Assembly: GCF_031453675.1 (NCBI RefSeq)
Contig: NZ_JAVIZX010000001.1
Location: forward strand, 4,176,001-4,240,000
DNA length: 64,000 nucleotides
Reading direction: 5' to 3'
From: Paracidovorax wautersii
GTDB lineage: Bacteria > Pseudomonadota > Gammaproteobacteria > Burkholderiales > Burkholderiaceae_C
Shown here: piece by piece, positions 24,856 through 37,966 of the stretch
How the letters are laid out: the number at the start of each line of letters is the position of its first letter
Numbering within the stretch: position 1 is the stretch's first letter
Notes under the pieces: model-generated
Told to the model about the DNA's origin: nothing
Databases searched by the model: none
The model's input: only the letters and a program-made list of their open reading frames with translations
Made by a program: the position numbers and the translations under genes

Positions 24856-25215
24856 TCAGCCGCCCGCGCGCTTGACGGTGTGGCCCAGCTTCTTCAGCGC
24901 GTCCATCACGCGCTCCACGTGGTCGCCCTGCACTTCGATCACGCCGTCCTTCACCGTGCCCCCGGTGCCGCAGGCGGCCTTGAGCTGCTTGCCCAGCGCC
25001 ACCAGCTCCAGCTCGGCCAGCAGCACGCCGCGCACCACGGTGACGGCCTTGCCGCCACGGCCCTTGGTCTCGCGGGAGACGCGCACGATGCCGTCGCCCT
25101 GCGGCACGGCCTGCGCAGCGCGGCAGGTGCACTGGCCGACCGGCTGCCGACAGCCGGGGCACATGCGCCCGGCGTCGGTGGAATAGACCAGGCCGCCCAG
25201 ATCGCTCAGGCGCAT
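24856..25215 (-). CDS. Translation initiation factor Sui1/YciH-like protein
   Basis: A 119-residue protein of the bacterial eIF1/SUI1 family. The N-terminus has two CxxC-like pairs (MCPGCRQPVGQCTC). The SUI1 fold follows: VRVSRETKGRGGKAVTVVRG, LKAACGTGGTVKDGVIEVQGDHVERVM and a C-terminal KLGHTVKRAGG. E. coli YciH is thought to affect start-codon fidelity under stress; that role is by family only. GGAGG six bases upstream supports the ATG at 25215. It is the first gene of a pair with DUF3820 and is divergent from the helicase gene. Confidence 0.92.
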   Translation of the reverse strand: MRLSDLGGLVYSTDAGRMCPGCRQPVGQCTCRAAQAVPQGDGIVRVSRETKGRGGKAVTVVRGVLLAELELVALGKQLKAACGTGGTVKDGVIEVQGDHVERVMDALKKLGHTVKRAGG

Positions 25216-25397
25216 GCCGGCCTCCGCAAAGGCAGAGCGGCCTGGAAGCCCACAGGGGCGCAAGGGAAGGAGCGAGACAGCGACACGGCGATGGCGGGAA
25301 GAGGACGACGCGCCATTATCCCGTGCACCCGGCACGCGCCCGCGCCACTGCCGCACAATCGCGGACTGCATTCCTTCTTGCGCACCGCGCCGCCTCC

Positions 25398-26729
25398 ATG
25401 CCCTTTTCCGCCCTCGGCCTCTCCCCTGCCCTTGTCCACGCTGCCGGCCAGATGGGCTTTTCCGCGCCCACGCCCATCCAGGCCGAGGCCATTCCCGCCG
25501 TGCTGCGCGGGGCCGACGTGCTGGGCTGCGCGCAGACCGGATCGGGCAAGACGGCCGCCTTCGGCCTGCCGTTGCTGCAGGCCGTGCTGCCCGCGGCCAC
25601 CGCCGCAGCGCCGGGCCAGGGTCCGCGGCGCGTACAGGCGCTGGTGCTGGCGCCCACGCGCGAACTGGCGGCCCAGGTGGGCGAGGTGCTGCGCGGCCTG
25701 GCCGCCGCATTGCAGCCGCAGCGGCTGAAGATCGCGGTGGCCTTCGGCGGCGTGTCGATCAACCCGCAGATGATGGCGCTGCGCGGCGGCGCCGACGTGG
25801 TGGTGGCCACGCCCGGCCGCCTGCTGGACTTGGTGGCGCACAACGCCGTGGACCTGTCGGCCGTGCAGATGCTGGTGCTGGACGAGGCCGACCGCCTGCT
25901 CGACCTGGGCTTTGCCGACGAGTTGCAGCGCGTGCTGGCCCTGCTGCCGGCGCGGCGCCAGAACCTGCTGTTCTCGGCCACGTTCCCCCAAGGTGTGGCC
26001 GCTTTGGCCGAAGGCCTGCTGCGCGACCCCGTGCGCATCGCCGTGCCCGATGCGCCCGAAACGGCCCCGGACATCCTGCAGCGCGCCATCGCCGTGGACG
26101 CACGGCGCCGCACGCAGCTGCTGCGCCATCTGGTGCAGCAGGAAGGCTGGTCGCGCGTGCTGGTGTTCGTGGCCACGCAGTACGCGGCCGAGCATGTGGC
26201 CGAAAAGCTCTACCAGGCAGGCATCTACGCATCGCCCTTCCACGGCGGGCTGAGCCAGGGCGCGCGCACGCAGGTGCTGCAGGAGTTCAAGGACGAGCGC
26301 TGGCAGGTGGTGGTGACCACCGATCTGGCGGCACGCGGGTTGGACATCGCGCAATTGCCGGCGGTGGTGCAGTACGACCTGCCCCGCGCGCCGGCCGATT
26401 ACGTGCACCGCATCGGGCGCACGGGCCGCGCGGGCGAACGCGGTCTGGCGGTGAGCTTCGTCACGGCCGAGACGCGCGCGCACTTCGAGCACATCGCCAA
26501 GCGCCAGGGCCTGCAGTTGCCGCTGGAAGAGGTGGCGGGCTTCGAGCCCCAGGATGTGCCGCCCCCGCCCGTGGGCAACCAGCCGCCGGGCACGGGCGGC
26601 ATCAAGGGCAAACGGCCGAGCAAGAAGGACAAGCTGCGGGCTGCCGCTGCCGCGGCCCAGGCGGCCGAGGGCGGCGGTTCGCCCTCCAATCCCTCCACAC
26701 CGGCCAGCGGCCCGTCGACGGCGGATTGA
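25398..26729 (+). CDS. DEAD-box RNA helicase (RhlE-like)
   Basis: A 443-residue ATP-dependent RNA helicase. Motifs in order: Q motif GFSAPTPIQAEAIP, Walker A AQTGSGKT, Ia PTRELAAQ, GG, TPGRLLDL, DEAD in VLDEADRLLDLGF, SAT in LFSATFP, then second-lobe VFVATQYAAEHVAEKL, TTDLAARGLDIAQL and HRIGRTGRAG. A basic, Ala/Gly/Ser-rich tail of about 50 residues (GIKGKRPSKKDKLR) is likely RNA-binding. RhlE proteins act in rRNA maturation and RNA decay. The ATG at 25398 directly precedes MPFSALGLSPALV, the usual N-terminus; an upstream extension is not conserved. Confidence 0.93.
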   Translation: MPFSALGLSPALVHAAGQMGFSAPTPIQAEAIPAVLRGADVLGCAQTGSGKTAAFGLPLLQAVLPAATAAAPGQGPRRVQALVLAPTRELAAQVGEVLRGLAAALQPQRLKIAVAFGGVSINPQMMALRGGADVVVATPGRLLDLVAHNAVDLSAVQMLVLDEADRLLDLGFADELQRVLALLPARRQNLLFSATFPQGVAALAEGLLRDPVRIAVPDAPETAPDILQRAIAVDARRRTQLLRHLVQQEGWSRVLVFVATQYAAEHVAEKLYQAGIYASPFHGGLSQGARTQVLQEFKDERWQVVVTTDLAARGLDIAQLPAVVQYDLPRAPADYVHRIGRTGRAGERGLAVSFVTAETRAHFEHIAKRQGLQLPLEEVAGFEPQDVPPPPVGNQPPGTGGIKGKRPSKKDKLRAAAAAAQAAEGGGSPSNPSTPASGPSTAD

Positions 26730-26841
26730 CGGGGCCGCCGCCGCGCGCGGGCCCGGCAGGCGCAGCGGGGCGCTCTGAAGGACTGCGGGCGTACCTGCCC
26801 GCGAGGACCGGGACTACCGGCGACCCGCGCCGGCCAACGGC

Positions 26842-27213
26842 TCAGTCGCCGTCGCCGCCACCGTCCGAGCCATCGGCGCCATCCGATGCGTCGTCCACCC
26901 CATCGGCACCGCTGCCCTGCCCACCGGCAGGCCGCTCGCTGCGCAGCGCGGGCCGCGCCAGGATCTCGACGTAGAACTGCGCGGCGCCACTGCCTGCCGC
27001 CTCGTCGATGCGGGATTTGATGTCCTCGACCGCCACGGGCTGGGCGTCGGCCTGCGAGGCGCCGAAGCGACAGTCGAAGGCCCAGGTATCGAAGCCGGCA
27101 GGCGGTGCGCGGCGGCGTTCGCGGCGCAGGTAGCGGTGGATGTCGTGGCGCGCGGCGTCCAGGAGCCGGTCCCGCTGCTTGCCTTCGAGGTTCAGCTGAA
27201 AAGTTTTTCTCAT
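26842..27213 (-). CDS. DUF6172 family protein
   Basis: A 123-residue protein. The N-terminal part, MRKTFQLNLEGKQRDRLLDAARHDIHRYLRRERRR followed by FDTWAFDCRFG, is the conserved DUF6172 core; a further block AVEDIKSRIDEAAGSGAAQFYVEILARPA completes it. The tail is a low-complexity acidic Gly/Asp/Ser stretch (DDASDGADGSDGGGDGD). No enzyme motif is seen. The ATG at 27213 is chosen because MRKTFQLN is the conserved N-terminus. Function is unknown. Confidence 0.85.
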   Translation of the reverse strand: MRKTFQLNLEGKQRDRLLDAARHDIHRYLRRERRRAPPAGFDTWAFDCRFGASQADAQPVAVEDIKSRIDEAAGSGAAQFYVEILARPALRSERPAGGQGSGADGVDDASDGADGSDGGGDGD

Positions 27214-27286
27214 GGGTGATCGTACCGCCGATCCAGCAACCACCGGGCGGCCCGCCGGAATGCGGCCCTGGTTCGAAATAGTGGGG

Positions 27287-27342
27287 TCAAAATGGCCTGC
27301 AGCGCCCTACGGACAAGCGCAACCAGCTATCAATAGAAGAGC
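27287..27342 (-). repeat. Intergenic palindromic repeat, copy 5
   Basis: Reverse-orientation copy: AAAATGGCCTGCAGCGCCCTACGGACAAGCGCAACCAGCTATCAATAG. It lies 15 bases after the cysE stop (cysE is on the minus strand). Confidence 0.75.
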
Positions 27343-27356
27343 ATCAGGCCGCCAGC

Positions 27357-28139
27357 CTACTTGCCCACCAGCTCGTTGAGCTTGCGGGCCTCGAACTGGC
27401 CTTCGAGCGCCGCGTCACCAGGCACGCAGTCGCGCGCCTGCTGCGAGGTGGCGGAGAGCTTCTCGATCGCCTGCCACAGCAGCGTGATCTGGTGCTCCTG
27501 CGACGAGGCGTTGTCGATCAGCCCGCGCATGGCCTGCGACAGCGGATCGTCTTCCTGCGTGATGCCGTAGGCCGTGAACGGTCGCGCCTGCTGGGGTTCC
27601 GTCACGTCGGCGCTCTGCCCCTGCCTGGACGGGATGATGCGCGCCGGAATGCCCACCGCCGTGGCGCCGGCGGGCACGGGCTTGATGACCACGGCGTTGC
27701 TGCCGATCTTGGCGCCGTCGCCCACCTCGAAGCCGCCCAGCACCTTGGCGCCGGCGCTTACCACCACGTCCTTGCCCAGCGTGGGATGGCGCTTGGCGCC
27801 CTTGTACAGCGAGGTGCCGCCCAGCGTGACGCCCTGGTAGATGGTGCAGCCGTCGCCGATCTCGGCCGTCTCGCCCACCACCACGCCCATGGCGTGGTCG
27901 AAGAACACGCGCTCGCCGATCTTGGCGCCCGGGTGGATCTCGATGCCCGTGAGCCAGCGCGAGAAGTGCGAGATGAAGCGGCCCAGCCACTTCAGGCCGT
28001 GGCCCCAGCACCAGTGGGCCGGGCGGTGCAGCCAGATCGCATGCAGGCCCGGATAGCAGGTGACGACCTCCCAGGTGCTGCGGGCAGCCGGGTCGCGGTC
28101 GAGGATGCACTGGATGTCGGATCGCAGGCGGGCAAGCAT
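27357..28139 (-). CDS. cysE: Serine O-acetyltransferase
   Basis: A 260-residue cytoplasmic enzyme making O-acetylserine, the precursor of cysteine. It starts [21 protein letters not shown], the short-form SAT N-terminus, then [15 protein letters not shown]. The left-handed beta-helix region has [32 protein letters not shown] with the catalytic His and Asp, then [25 protein letters not shown] and [23 protein letters not shown] tail of about 75 residues beyond the hexapeptide domain is longer than in the smallest family members. The ATG at 28139 is chosen by homology. It lies downstream of trmJ on the same strand. Confidence 0.95.
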   Translation of the reverse strand: MLARLRSDIQCILDRDPAARSTWEVVTCYPGLHAIWLHRPAHWCWGHGLKWLGRFISHFSRWLTGIEIHPGAKIGERVFFDHAMGVVVGETAEIGDGCTIYQGVTLGGTSLYKGAKRHPTLGKDVVVSAGAKVLGGFEVGDGAKIGSNAVVIKPVPAGATAVGIPARIIPSRQGQSADVTEPQQARPFTAYGITQEDDPLSQAMRGLIDNASSQEHQITLLWQAIEKLSATSQQARDCVPGDAALEGQFEARKLNELVGK

Positions 28140-28305
28140 GGGGCGGGTGGTGATGTCTACGGAAAAAGAGCCGAGCAGTCTATCGCCTGCCGGCGCGGCG
28201 CGCTTTGCGCGGGTGGCGAAGGCCTGCCTGCGGGGCGGCCACTGCGGCGCGGGCGAAGCGAGCGGCGGCGGGTGTCGGCGAACGCAGGCGGCGCCGCCGG
28301 CAGCG

Positions 28306-29190
28306 TCACGGTCCGGAAGCCGGCGCCTCGGCCTGCGGCTGCGCAGGGGCGGCGGCACCGGGCCGGCCGTGCGCCGCTTCGGTCATGGCCTTGGCCACGC
28401 CGCGCAGGATGTGGATCTCTTCGGGCATCAGCTGGGCGCGGTTGAACAGCTGGTTCAGGCGCGGCATGAGCTTCTTGGGTGCGGCCGGGTCGAGAAAGCC
28501 GATGTCCACCAGCGCGCGCTCCCAGTGCGACAGCATGCCCGCCACCTGGGCTGCATCGGCGCGCACGGGCGCCAGCGGCGCAGCGTCTGCCGGGGCCGCA
28601 TCGGCCGCCGCGAAGCCACCGAGTGCCATGCGCCATTCATAGGCCACGACCTGGATCGCCGCGCCCAGGTTCAGCGAGCCGAAGCCGGGGTTGGTGGGAA
28701 TCGACAGCGCCACGTGGCATCGGTAGACGTCCTCGTTGGCCATGCCGAAGCGCTCGGAGCCGAACAGAAACGCCACGCCGGCCTCGGCGCCAGTGGCCGC
28801 GCCTTCGGGCGTCTGGACCGCACCGTCTGCCGGGGGCTGTCCCGCCTGCGTGGCCTGCGCAGCCTGCGCGGCACGTTGCGGGCCCATGAGCCACTCGAAA
28901 TGCGCACGCGGGGCCCGTGTGGGCGGGCCGAAATCGCGCGGCGTCATCGCCGTGGCGCACAGGTGGCTCATGCCATCGAGCGCTTCGTCCAGCGTGGCGA
29001 CGATGCGCGCGTTCTCCAGCACGTCCAGGGCGCCGCTGGCGCGCTGGATGGTCTCCTCGCGCCGCAGCACATTGGCCCAGCGCGGCGCCACCAGCACCAG
29101 GTCGTCGAAGCCCATGGTCTTCATGGCCCGCGCGGCGGCGCCCACGTTGCCGGCATGGCTGGTCTGGATCAGGATGAAGCGGGTTTTCAT
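28306..29190 (-). CDS. trmJ: tRNA (cytidine/uridine-2'-O-)-methyltransferase TrmJ
   Basis: A 294-residue SPOUT methyltransferase that 2'-O-methylates position 32 of tRNAs. The start [36 protein letters not shown] is diagnostic, followed by the knot motifs [45 protein letters not shown] and the C-terminal helical domain ([22 protein letters not shown]). Odd feature: a 30-residue Ala/Gln/Thr/Gly-rich insertion (from [12 protein letters not shown] to ATGAEAG) separates EWLMGPQR and the VAFLFGSE core. It probably forms an exposed loop. It is divergent from suhB. Confidence 0.94.
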   Translation of the reverse strand: MKTRFILIQTSHAGNVGAAARAMKTMGFDDLVLVAPRWANVLRREETIQRASGALDVLENARIVATLDEALDGMSHLCATAMTPRDFGPPTRAPRAHFEWLMGPQRAAQAAQATQAGQPPADGAVQTPEGAATGAEAGVAFLFGSERFGMANEDVYRCHVALSIPTNPGFGSLNLGAAIQVVAYEWRMALGGFAAADAAPADAAPLAPVRADAAQVAGMLSHWERALVDIGFLDPAAPKKLMPRLNQLFNRAQLMPEEIHILRGVAKAMTEAAHGRPGAAAPAQPQAEAPASGP

Positions 29191-29413
29191 GGCGGGCAAC
29201 GGTGCGGAGCGAACCCGCGATTGTCGCCGCAAGCCGTCACCGCTCGGCAGGCGCCGGTGGCCGATGTGCCAGGGCCGACAGCCGCCGACCGGGGCGCCCG
29301 GCAGACCGCCGCCTGCGCGTTCCGGCCGGCGCGGGTAAAATCCCGCCTTTCGCGCCCGCATCGCCGGGCGCCTTCCTGCCCGCCGCGGGCCCCGCTCCTT
29401 CATCACAATCCAC

Positions 29414-30313
29414 ATGTCGTCCTCCAATCTGCATCCCATGCTCAACGTGGCCATCAAGGCCGCACGCGCCGCCGGCGCCATCATCAACCGCGCTGCGCTG
29501 GACGTGGAATCCGTGCGGATCTCGCAAAAGCAGATCAACGACTTTGTGACCGAAGTGGACCATGCCAGCGAGCAGGCCATCATCGAAACGCTGCTGACGG
29601 CCTACCCCGGCCACGGCATCCTGGCCGAGGAATCGGGCAACGAATACGGCGCCAAGGATTCGGAGTTCGTCTGGATCATCGACCCGCTGGACGGCACCAC
29701 CAACTTCATCCACGGCTTCCCCGTGTACTGCGTGAGCATCGCCCTGGCCGTGCGCGGCAAGGTCGAGCAGGCCGTGGTGTACGACCCCACCCGCAACGAC
29801 CTGTTCACCGCCACCAAGGGCCGCGGCGCCTACCTGAACGAGCGCCGCATCCGCGTGTCCAAGCGCACCCAGCTGCGCGAAAGCCTGATCTCCACGGGCT
29901 TCCCGTTCCGCCCGGGCGACAACTTCAAGAACTACCTGAACATCATGGCCGACGTGATGCAGCGCACGGCCGGCCTGCGCCGCCCCGGCGCCGCCGCGCT
30001 CGACCTGGCCTACGTGGCCGCCGGCTTCACCGAAGGCTTCTTCGAAACCGGCCTGTCGATCTGGGACGTGGCCGCCGGCTCGCTGCTGGTGACCGAAGCC
30101 GGTGGCCTGGTGGGCAACTTCACGGGCGAGGCCGACTTCATGGAGCAGCGCGAATGCCTGGCCGGCACGCCGCGCATCTACGGCCAGCTGGTGCCCGTCC
30201 TGTCCAAGTACAGCAAGTTCGCCAGCGCCGGCGACAAGGCGGCCGTGCGGCAGGCTGCGGACAACCTCGACGTGCCGGTCTCCGGTGCCGCGGCAGCGCC
30301 GGCAGCTGAATAA
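29414..30313 (+). CDS. suhB: Inositol-1-monophosphatase family protein SuhB
   Basis: A 299-residue cytoplasmic Mg2+-dependent phosphatase. The motifs are complete: [15 protein letters not shown], the metal ligands in LAEESGNE and [15 protein letters not shown], then [16 protein letters not shown] and [23 protein letters not shown]. SuhB is also known as a subunit of ribosomal RNA antitermination complexes, so the physiological role may not be inositol metabolism. About 30 extra residues at the C-terminus are Ala-rich. It is divergent from trmJ. A large inverted-repeat structure begins right after the stop. Confidence 0.94.
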   Translation: MSSSNLHPMLNVAIKAARAAGAIINRAALDVESVRISQKQINDFVTEVDHASEQAIIETLLTAYPGHGILAEESGNEYGAKDSEFVWIIDPLDGTTNFIHGFPVYCVSIALAVRGKVEQAVVYDPTRNDLFTATKGRGAYLNERRIRVSKRTQLRESLISTGFPFRPGDNFKNYLNIMADVMQRTAGLRRPGAAALDLAYVAAGFTEGFFETGLSIWDVAAGSLLVTEAGGLVGNFTGEADFMEQRECLAGTPRIYGQLVPVLSKYSKFASAGDKAAVRQAADNLDVPVSGAAAAPAAE

Positions 30314-30318
30314 AAAAG

Positions 30319-30408
30319 AGAGCAGCTTGCGCTTGCCTAGCAAGGGTTTCAAATAGTTTTCTATTTGAAATCGTTTGGCGACAAGCGCAGCGAGCTATAT
30401 TTTCAGTA
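30319..30408. repeat. Double inverted palindromic repeats forming one large hairpin (copies 6a/6b)
   Basis: Two copies of the intergenic repeat face each other. The outer arms AGCAGCTTGCGCTTG (30321-30335) and CAAGCGCAGCGAGCT (30382-30396) pair imperfectly. The inner arms TTTCAAATAG and CTATTTGAAA (30347-30370) are perfect with a TTTT loop. It follows suhB directly and faces the HD-GYP gene on the other strand, so it may also act as a terminator. Confidence 0.75.
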
Positions 30409-30627
30409 GCATAGGGAGGGCCGCCGGGCCGCTTGCGGAGCTGGGCCGGCACGTACCGGCTGCGCCGGCGGGCCCGCTGACGGCGCCCGGGTGGCGGTCC
30501 GCCGCCGCCATCATTGCGCCTCCAGCGCCCGAGGCCGCAGGGTTCAAGCCAGCGCTCGCCTGATCCCGGCCCGCATCCCCCACGCGGCAGGGACGGCGGA
30601 GCGGCGGCGCACCACCAACGGCTTGCG

Positions 30628-31761
30628 TCAGTCCGGATCGGGGTACTTCAGGGCGATGTCGCGGAAGTCGCTGGACAGCTCGACGAAGGCGTCCACCATG
30701 TCCGGATCGAAGTGGCTGCCGCGGCCCTTCACGATGATCCCACAGGCCTGCTCGTGCGAGAACGGCGGCTTGTAGACCCGCCGGCTGATCAGCGCGTCGT
30801 ACACATCCGCCAGGGCCATGAGCCGCGCCGAGAGGGGAATGGCCTCGCCGGCCAGCCCTTCCGGGTAGCCCGTGCCGTCCCACTTCTCCTGGTGGCTGTA
30901 GGCGATCTCCTTGGCCACGCTGAGGAAGGCCACGCGCATCCCCAGGCGCCGCTCGGCCTCCTGGATGGCATTGCGGCCGAGCGTGGTGTGGGTCTTCATG
31001 ACCTCGAACTCCTCCACCGTGAGCTTGCCCGGCTTGAGCAGGATGCTGTCCGGAATGCCGATCTTGCCGATGTCGTGCAGCGGCGCGGACTTGTACAGCA
31101 GCTCGATCATGCGGTCGTTGAGCAGGTACTCGAAGCGCGGGTGCGCGCGCAGATGTTCGGCCAGCGTCTTCACGTACAGCTGCGTGCGCCGGATGTGGTT
31201 GCCCGTCTCGTTGTCGCGCGTCTCGGCCAGGGAGGTCATGGCCATGATGGTCACGTCCTGGATGGCCTGCACCTCCAGCGTGCGCAGGGCCACCTCGCGC
31301 TCCAGGTAGGCGCTCTTGTCGCGCAGGAAGTCGGCGGTGGCCTTCAGCGCCAGGTGGGTGTTCACGCGCGCCAGCAGGATGGGCGGGCTGATGGGCTTGG
31401 TGATGTAGTCCACGGCGCCCAGGGCCAGGCCCTCGCGTTCGTCGTCGGGGTTGGAGCGGGCCGTGAGGAAGATCACCGGAATGTCGCGCGTGGACGCCCG
31501 GGCCTTGAGCTGGCGGCAGACCTCGTGCCCATCGAGTCCAGGCATCATGATGTCGAGCAGGATCAGGTCGGGCGGGCTGTCGGACTGGGCGATCTTCAGG
31601 GCCTTCTCGCCGCTGTTGGCCACCTTGACCTGGTAGTGGTCGCGCAGCAGGCTGCCCATGAGCGTGAGGTTGTCGGGCGTGTCGTCCACCACCAGCACGG
31701 TGGCGACGGGCCGCTCCACGTAGGTGGGCGAAGGATCGAGGGCGGTGCGAGAGGGGTCCAT
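30628..31761 (-). CDS. Response regulator with HD-GYP domain (predicted cyclic-di-GMP phosphodiesterase)
   Basis: A 377-residue cytoplasmic protein. The N-terminal receiver (about 20-140) has LVVDDTPDN, the phospho-acceptor D in LILLDIMMPGLDG, T in FLTARS and K in YITKPISP. The HD-GYP domain (about 180-370) has NHIRRTQLYV, the HD pair in SAPLHDIGKIGIPDSILLKPGKL, and GTGYPEGLAG, with RLMALADVYDAL. This family hydrolyses cyclic di-GMP. AGGAATTCCC directly before the ATG at 31761 is a good Shine-Dalgarno. Thirty-eight bases separate it from the hybrid kinase gene on the same strand, so they likely form one operon and one signalling pathway. Confidence 0.93.
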   Translation of the reverse strand: MDPSRTALDPSPTYVERPVATVLVVDDTPDNLTLMGSLLRDHYQVKVANSGEKALKIAQSDSPPDLILLDIMMPGLDGHEVCRQLKARASTRDIPVIFLTARSNPDDEREGLALGAVDYITKPISPPILLARVNTHLALKATADFLRDKSAYLEREVALRTLEVQAIQDVTIMAMTSLAETRDNETGNHIRRTQLYVKTLAEHLRAHPRFEYLLNDRMIELLYKSAPLHDIGKIGIPDSILLKPGKLTVEEFEVMKTHTTLGRNAIQEAERRLGMRVAFLSVAKEIAYSHQEKWDGTGYPEGLAGEAIPLSARLMALADVYDALISRRVYKPPFSHEQACGIIVKGRGSHFDPDMVDAFVELSSDFRDIALKYPDPD

Positions 31762-31799
31762 GGGAATTCCTGCCAGAGGGGCTCTTCGGGTCGTTGCGC

Positions 31800-36305
<4,506 letters not shown>

Positions 36306-36791
36306 GGCCGTGCCTCCGGCCGCGCAGCCGCCCTGCGCGGCGCGATGGCAGCCGCTGCAGGGCCTGCCGGGTGATGGTGATAGTGCCTGTGCCGCTTCAT
36401 CCTGCTCCCTACGATGGCGGTGGACGCTGCTCCGCCGACGGCGGAACGCGTGGTGTGGGTACTGCAATCATGTGGATTCTCGACCGCGCTGCAAACGGCA
36501 GGCTGACACCGCAGCCGGGCGCTGGAGCAGGCAGGCGAAAACGCACAGTATGTCAAAACGTAACGAATTTGGCGCTTTTTGTTGCGAGATCGCAAGGCGT
36601 TTGCAAGCAAGGCCGGCATGGCGCGATGCGGGACGAATTCCCACACGCGGGCGTGACGCCGCCGTTTACCCTGCTGCAGCAACCGCCTTGTCTTCAACCC
36701 ACCGCACCCGTACGCGGGCGCGCTGCGCGGCGGCGCGCATGGCACCGGGGATGCACCGCCCCTACCGCCACCGCCTGGCCGCTCCCAACCC
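36306..36791. other. Intergenic region between divergent hybrid kinase and MscS genes
   Basis: About 486 bases without a convincing gene. An AT-richer stretch at about 36535-36600 contains TTGCGA-GA-TCGCAA (36582-36595), a symmetric site that may bind a regulator. No certain -35/-10 pair can be placed. Confidence 0.4.
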
Positions 36792-37880
36792 ATGATCGAT
36801 CTAGACCCCCTGCAACTGTCTCCCTGGCTGGCCACCGCCCTGGCGGCGCTGATCGCCGTCACCGCAGCCGCGCTCTTGCATCGCATCGCCGTCGTGGTGG
36901 CGCTGCGGGCCACGCGCTCCACGCCGCTGCTGCACGCCATCGTGCGGTCCTGCATACCGGTCATGCGCGTGTTTCTGCCCCTGGTCGCCCTGCAGCTGGT
37001 GTGGCAGGCCGCCGCGAACGAGCAGCGCTACATCGACAGCGTGCGCCACCTCAATGGCCTGGCCGTGATCGCCTGCGCCACCTGGCTGCTGATGCGGGCC
37101 ATCCGCGGGCTGGCCAACGGGGTGATCGCGCGGCACCCCGCCGATGTGGAAGACAACCTGCAGGCCCGCCGCATCGCCACGCAGGCCCGGGTCCTGGCCC
37201 GCACGGCCATGACGGGCGTGTTCATGGCCGGCCTGTCGCTCATGCTCATGACGTTTCCCGGCGCACGGCAGGTGGGCGCCAGCCTGCTGGCGTCGGCCGG
37301 CGTGGTCGGCCTGGTGGCCGGCATCGCGGCGCGGCCGGTGTTCAGCAACATGATCGCCGGGCTGCAGATCGCGCTGGCCCAGCCCATCCGCATCGACGAC
37401 GTGCTCATCATCGAAGGCGAATGGGGCCGCGTGGAAGAGATCACCGGCACCTATGTGGTGCTGCGCATCTGGGACGAGCGCCGCCTGATCATTCCGCTGC
37501 AGTGGTTCATCGAGAACCCGTTCCAGAACTGGACGCGCACCAGCTCCGAGATCCTGGGCACGGTTTTTTTGTATGCCGACTACCGGCTGCCGCTGGACCC
37601 GCTGCGCGCCGAGCTGGACCGCATCCTGGAGACCGCGCCCGAATGGGACAAGCGCGTGAAGGTGCTGCAGCTCACCGACGTGACCGAGCGCACCATCCAG
37701 ATCCGGGTGCTGGTCTCGGCCCGCTCGTCGGGCCTCGCCTTCGACCTGCGTTGCCGCGTGCGGGAGGGCCTGGTCACCTACATCCAGCGCGAATTTCCCG
37801 ATTGCCTGCCCCAGGTGCGCGCCCCGGCCGACGCCGTGCCCCGCAGCGATGCCGCCCTGCCCCCGGCCCAGAAGCCCTGA
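36792..37880 (+). CDS. MscS-type mechanosensitive ion channel protein
   Basis: A 362-residue inner-membrane channel. Four N-terminal membrane segments lie in residues 10-175. The pore helix TM3 has the Gly/Ala-rich GASLLASAGVVGLVAGIAARPVFSNMIAGLQIALAQPIRIDDVL typical of MscS. The beta domain follows with IEGEWGRVEEITGTYVVLRIWDERRLIIPLQWFIENPFQNWTR, then the C-terminal alpha/beta domain. It would open on membrane tension to release solutes after osmotic downshock. Some family members lack large conductance, so the channel type is inferred. The C-terminus is Pro/Ala-rich. Confidence 0.93.
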   Translation: MIDLDPLQLSPWLATALAALIAVTAAALLHRIAVVVALRATRSTPLLHAIVRSCIPVMRVFLPLVALQLVWQAAANEQRYIDSVRHLNGLAVIACATWLLMRAIRGLANGVIARHPADVEDNLQARRIATQARVLARTAMTGVFMAGLSLMLMTFPGARQVGASLLASAGVVGLVAGIAARPVFSNMIAGLQIALAQPIRIDDVLIIEGEWGRVEEITGTYVVLRIWDERRLIIPLQWFIENPFQNWTRTSSEILGTVFLYADYRLPLDPLRAELDRILETAPEWDKRVKVLQLTDVTERTIQIRVLVSARSSGLAFDLRCRVREGLVTYIQREFPDCLPQVRAPADAVPRSDAALPPAQKP

Positions 37881-37966
37881 GCGCAGCCGCCCGGCCGGCG
37901 TAAACAGCCCCCGCCACCGGGCCCGCGCACTACGATGCACCTTCCCCCATCCGGACGGAGACTCCC

